64,000 nt of DNA from Mercurialis annua (taxonomy: Eukaryota; Streptophyta; Magnoliopsida; Malpighiales; Euphorbiaceae). The position numbers and the translations under genes were made by a program. The notes below the pieces were generated by a model, which did no database searches, was not told the origin of the DNA, and saw only the letters and a program-made list of their open reading frames with translations. Position 1 is the stretch's first letter; the number at the start of each line of letters is the position of its first letter. The stretch spans positions 24,035,001-24,099,000 of the forward strand of contig NC_065574.1 of NCBI RefSeq assembly GCF_937616625.2. The letters run 5' to 3'. Of this stretch, positions 61,021-64,000 are shown one piece after another.

Positions 61021-61044
61021 GTTCCTTGTGTTGTTGTTAGTGGC
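61021..61044. repeat. 24-bp inverted repeat, right arm
   Basis: It pairs perfectly with 60616-60639. It overlaps a local direct repeat of GTGTTGTTGTTAGT (61009 and 61028). Confidence 0.9.
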
Positions 61045-61050
61045 ATTACA

Positions 61051-61303
61051 AACATTTCACCTTTTTAGCGATTTAAGCCAAACAATTACAAACATTACGA
61101 AACAAATCCAAACGTTTCACCTTTTTAGCGATTTAAGCCAAACAATTACAAACGTTTCGAAACAAATCCAAACGTTTCACCTTTTTAGCAATTTAAGGCA
61201 AACGTTTACAAAGATTACGAAACAAATCCAAATGTTTCACCTTTTTTGCAATTTAAGCCAAATGTTTACAAACGTTACGAAACAAATCCAAGCGTTTGAC
61301 CTT
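61051..61303 (+). repeat. 60-bp minisatellite (about 4.2 copies)
   Basis: Units start AA(C/T)(A/G)TTTCACCTTTTTAGC at 61051, 61111, 61171 and 61231, with a partial copy at 61291; the period is exactly 60 bp. The array is open in one frame as a 20-residue repeat (TFHLFSDLSQTITNITKQIQ) because 60 is a multiple of three. No known protein family was recognised. A tandem DNA repeat is the safer reading. Confidence 0.9.
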
Positions 61304-62092
61304 TTATGACATAAGCACAAATTTGGGTCGACTAAAATATATCTGTCATGACCGGAAAACGGTGAGAAACACGTCGTTAGGCTTTAACGTGCAGATAAAA
61401 CTTTTGACAGTATTAATTGTTTTAATTCCATTGATTTCATTTCCTTTCAGATCCCTGGCCTATACTAATTTCATTTTTGGTCTCGTTTATGATTGACTCA
61501 AAATGCATCAGGCCGAACCGAATCATAGGTATGGATTTCAGGTAAAAGATTCAAGCGACAGAATCGTTTTTTAGTAGTCTTTTATTTCACTTTGTAGTTT
61601 TTAGTACAATTGGTTCTGATTTTTTTTTTAATTATGCCGGATGCGGCAGATATAGAGAGAGTTTGATCCTAGGAGCCTTGGATCTAAGAGTGAAAACTAT
61701 TTTACTGGACAAAAAGAATATGAAATGACTACTGACTGTTGATACCTATTACTACTAGTTCACACATGATTGTAAGAATTGTCATTGCAAGACCTTATTC
61801 TCTGAAGTTTGCTGAGCAACACACAGTAAGTTTCTAAGCTCATATTTCACATTTTTGTGGCAAATTATTGGGAGTTTTGTGGTTTAATTGGGTCTGTCTG
61901 ATTATAGTGTTTTTATATGTATGTGTGTGTTGAGTTTGCTGTTTTGGATCAAGTGTCTGGGAGTTGAGAGGAATTGAAATGGAAGGTCATGTTTTTGGTT
62001 CGATCGAGCTAACGGGGCATCTCCGAAGCGAAACAATTTTTAGGTATTTTCTGTTTGCTCCTCTTGTAACCTCGGGTTTGATTGATTTAACG
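61304..62092. other. Intergenic DNA, nothing recognised
   Basis: AT-rich sequence without a convincing gene. A 66-codon frame at 61296-61496 has a hydrophobic stretch but no recognisable family and overlaps the end of the minisatellite, so I do not call it. Confidence 0.4.
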
Positions 62093-62199
62093 GGTTTTAA
62101 AATTTATATTTCATTTATGTATTGATTCAATCTGCTCGATGATGACAGACTCGATAGTAATTGGAACTGATACAGTCAATCTAGAGGCTCGATCTAACC
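62093..62199 (+). repeat. 107-bp direct repeat, copy 2
   Basis: Identical to 60498-60604 over its full length. It is followed by GAAATCAAAG, where copy 1 is followed by AAACATGTAA. Confidence 0.93.
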
Positions 62200-63000
62200 G
62201 AAATCAAAGAAAAAAAGGGAAAACAATTTAGGTATTAACATTATAAATTGATTTGTGTTGGATCATTTGATAAAAAGGATTTTACGGCTTAAATTTACAC
62301 TTTAGAACTTTATTTTTATTCCTAGTTTAGAATGATTCTTAACTAGAGGAACCAAAATTCCAATATTGATCCAACCTAAAATGGATTTGATGAACTGGTT
62401 TGATTGTTAACTATGTATTTCATCAACTTGTCTATTCAGTCTCTTTTTTGGTTCAGCCATGTTTGTATTTGCTATGCCTATTCTTCTTTATAGACTTAAT
62501 GAACTGATTCAGCGACCATTCTAATATAATTTTTATGTTTAGCAGATTTTGATATTGGAGCGTCATTGAAGAAAGATGGAATATGACAGTATTTGTACAA
62601 CACCTTCGAGCAACAATTTAGAAAACTCCCCTAAAAGTTGTTGGCTTATAAAAGTGACGGATTTAGTGCTTACTTTGAAGGAATGCTTGTTGTAAATAAT
62701 CATTTTTTTGCTGTATTGAGAACCTTTTTAAAAATATAATATTTAAAATTTTATTATGATGTGTTTGAGATGAAAGTAGCTCTTTTTAGTGTGGAATCTT
62801 GGTTATAAAAAAAACTCCTTGCTAGAAAATAAAGGAATATTTATTTTTAGATTTTGAGCACCAAAATTCAAAGAAGATCAAAAGTGGTGGGGTCTATTTA
62901 TAGAAAATAGATAACTTAGAGCCTACTTTATCCACTAACTCATTTGACCTTAATAGTTTATTTAACGCTAATTATGCTTTTAATTGAGTTTTTAAAAATC
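62200..63000. other. AT-rich intergenic DNA
   Basis: No open frame above 60 codons and no recognised repeat. CTATTTATAGAAAATAG at about 62896 contains a TATA-like core in a small dyad, but no gene follows within a plausible distance. Confidence 0.35.
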
Positions 63001-63029
63001 ACTAATCATAATTGGTTTGTTTTTCTTAT

Positions 63030-63270
63030 GCAGGACTGTTTAGGAACAAAACAGAATGGCCAAATATCATTTTGCCCCCTTTATTTTAAAAGGACATGCA
63101 ATCAAGCTCTTGAAAGTTCGAAATAACAATTTAGTCCTAAATGCCATAATTACGGAACAGCCCCTGAAGTGCCAGAATTACAAAGCAGCACCTGAAGTGC
63201 AAGAATTGCCAAAAAGTCCCTAATTAAAAAAATTTATAAAACAACCCCTTTCACTTTTAAAAATAAAAAT
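63030..63270 (-). repeat. Possible LTR or dispersed-repeat fragment
   Basis: Read on the minus strand, this stretch contains GGACTAAATTGTTATTTCG and AGGGGGCAAAATG, phrases of a type common in plant LTRs and derived repeats. It includes the 28-bp repeat at 63142. No ends, PBS or target duplication were found. Confidence 0.3.
63142..63225 (+). repeat. 28-bp tandem repeat (about 3 copies)
   Basis: TGCCATAATTAC...CCTGAAG at 63142-63169, TGCCAGAATTAC...CCTGAAG at 63170-63197 and a more diverged copy from 63198. Confidence 0.75.
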
Positions 63271-64000
63271 AAGTTGTTGTTTAGCCCGTAGGTTGTATTA
63301 AATATCACTTTGTGCCCTTTTTTATTCAGAATTGAATCTTGTAATTTTATTAAAGTGGATGCTATGGTTTGACTTCTTATAATTTTTTTGTTTAATATTT
63401 AATCTTATGGATTTTTCGGTTTGGTAAGTATAGGAAAATGATATGAGTCCAAAAGGTTAGTCTAAATATTGGAAGTCTAGCTTATTATGTATATTTTAAT
63501 AAGCCCAAGTTTAAATTTATTTTGATGTAATGAATAAACTATTTCTGAATCCAAAGTTGATCCATGCAAGTCCAACTGTAAAAATTTTTTATTTACCTTT
63601 TAGGATAAATTATGATAGATTAATTATAACTTGTAATATCGAATTAATTCATCTTACTTATTATTTTTATTAATGAATCCTTTTATGTTTAAATAAATAT
63701 CGTGTTGATCCCTCATTTAAAATTGGGTGTTAAAACCTGCTCGCTTTTGTATATCTTCTTGGCTGAAGAAGTATACAAAATAAAGGATAGTCAAATTTAT
63801 CGAAAGAGATTTGACCTAATAAGTTAAAAAAACTCACCTTATAACTATTTTGCGTTTATACTCTCACCTAGAAAAAAATTCAATTGTACCCTATTTTGAG
63901 GTTTCATGTCTCGTCTCTACCCTAAAGAAGTAATTTAACCTCTTTTCATTTGAAAAAAATGTTCAAAATAATATTTTATATTTAGCTTATATTTTAATTA
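63271..64000. other. AT-rich intergenic DNA to the window end
   Basis: No gene, RNA gene or clear repeat seen. A short inverted pair, TTTTGTATA(T)CTTCTT and AAGAAGTATACAAAA, at about 63745-63780 could fold into a hairpin around GGCTG. Confidence 0.4.

Noticed and set aside
62944..63126. 60-codon frame in AT-rich DNA
   Set aside because: No family resemblance; it overlaps a probable dispersed-repeat fragment and has no promoter or conserved features.

Overview
This is repeat-dominated nuclear DNA from a flowering plant, probably a eudicot; the species cannot be named from the sequence. The evidence is a long CpG-containing satellite array, an LTR retroelement primed by plant initiator tRNA-Met (PBS TGGTATCAGAGC), a degraded pararetrovirus-like or retroelement fragment, and one intact SAUR-family (small auxin-up RNA) gene. 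Nearly all short open frames in the satellite and in the retroelement are by-products of repeats.

Layout. (1) 1-14843: satellite in forward orientation, built from two interconvertible units of 99 bp and 48 bp (99+48=147), organised in looser higher-order repeats of about 2.3-2.8 kb, with one 139-bp foreign insert at 9848-9986. (2) 14844-43003: a head-to-tail tandem array of one non-coding LTR retrotransposon, as LTR-internal-LTR-internal-LTR-internal-LTR-internal-LTR plus 40 nt of leader. The period is about 6.5 kb (LTR about 2.14 kb, internal about 4.36 kb). Each unit has a PBS and a polypurine tract but no gag or pol. The right end is cut off inside the leader and joined to satellite through a CTAA microhomology, so no target-site duplication can be seen. 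(3) 43000-51811: forward satellite, including a 2477-bp higher-order repeat and an 867-bp tandem duplication. (4) 51812-53183: a 1.37-kb insert with a frameshifted coding remnant followed by a TATA box and poly(A) signal, possibly an endogenous caulimovirid end or another retroelement end. (5) 53184-58223: satellite in reverse orientation. (6) 58224-59556: satellite back in forward orientation; the turn-around is a perfect 10-bp inverted repeat. (7) 59557-64000: the edge of the array and AT-rich gene-bearing DNA with the SAUR gene (59889-60320), an inverted 36-bp piece of that gene upstream, a 107-bp perfect direct repeat, a 60-bp minisatellite and otherwise unrecognised DNA.

The best candidate for something undescribed is the tandem retroelement itself. 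It has no recognisable protein-coding capacity. Read along its length, both LTR and internal domain are packed with short perfect hairpins (stems of 7-10 bp, loops of 0-14 nt), well above a rough random expectation. The LTR also holds a five-copy 40-bp repeat whose unit is itself a dyad. This suggests an RNA-structure-based non-autonomous element amplified in tandem inside a satellite block.

The only gene judged functional is the SAUR gene. The rest is repeat biology: satellite amplification, retroelement insertion, unequal exchange, inversion and truncation.
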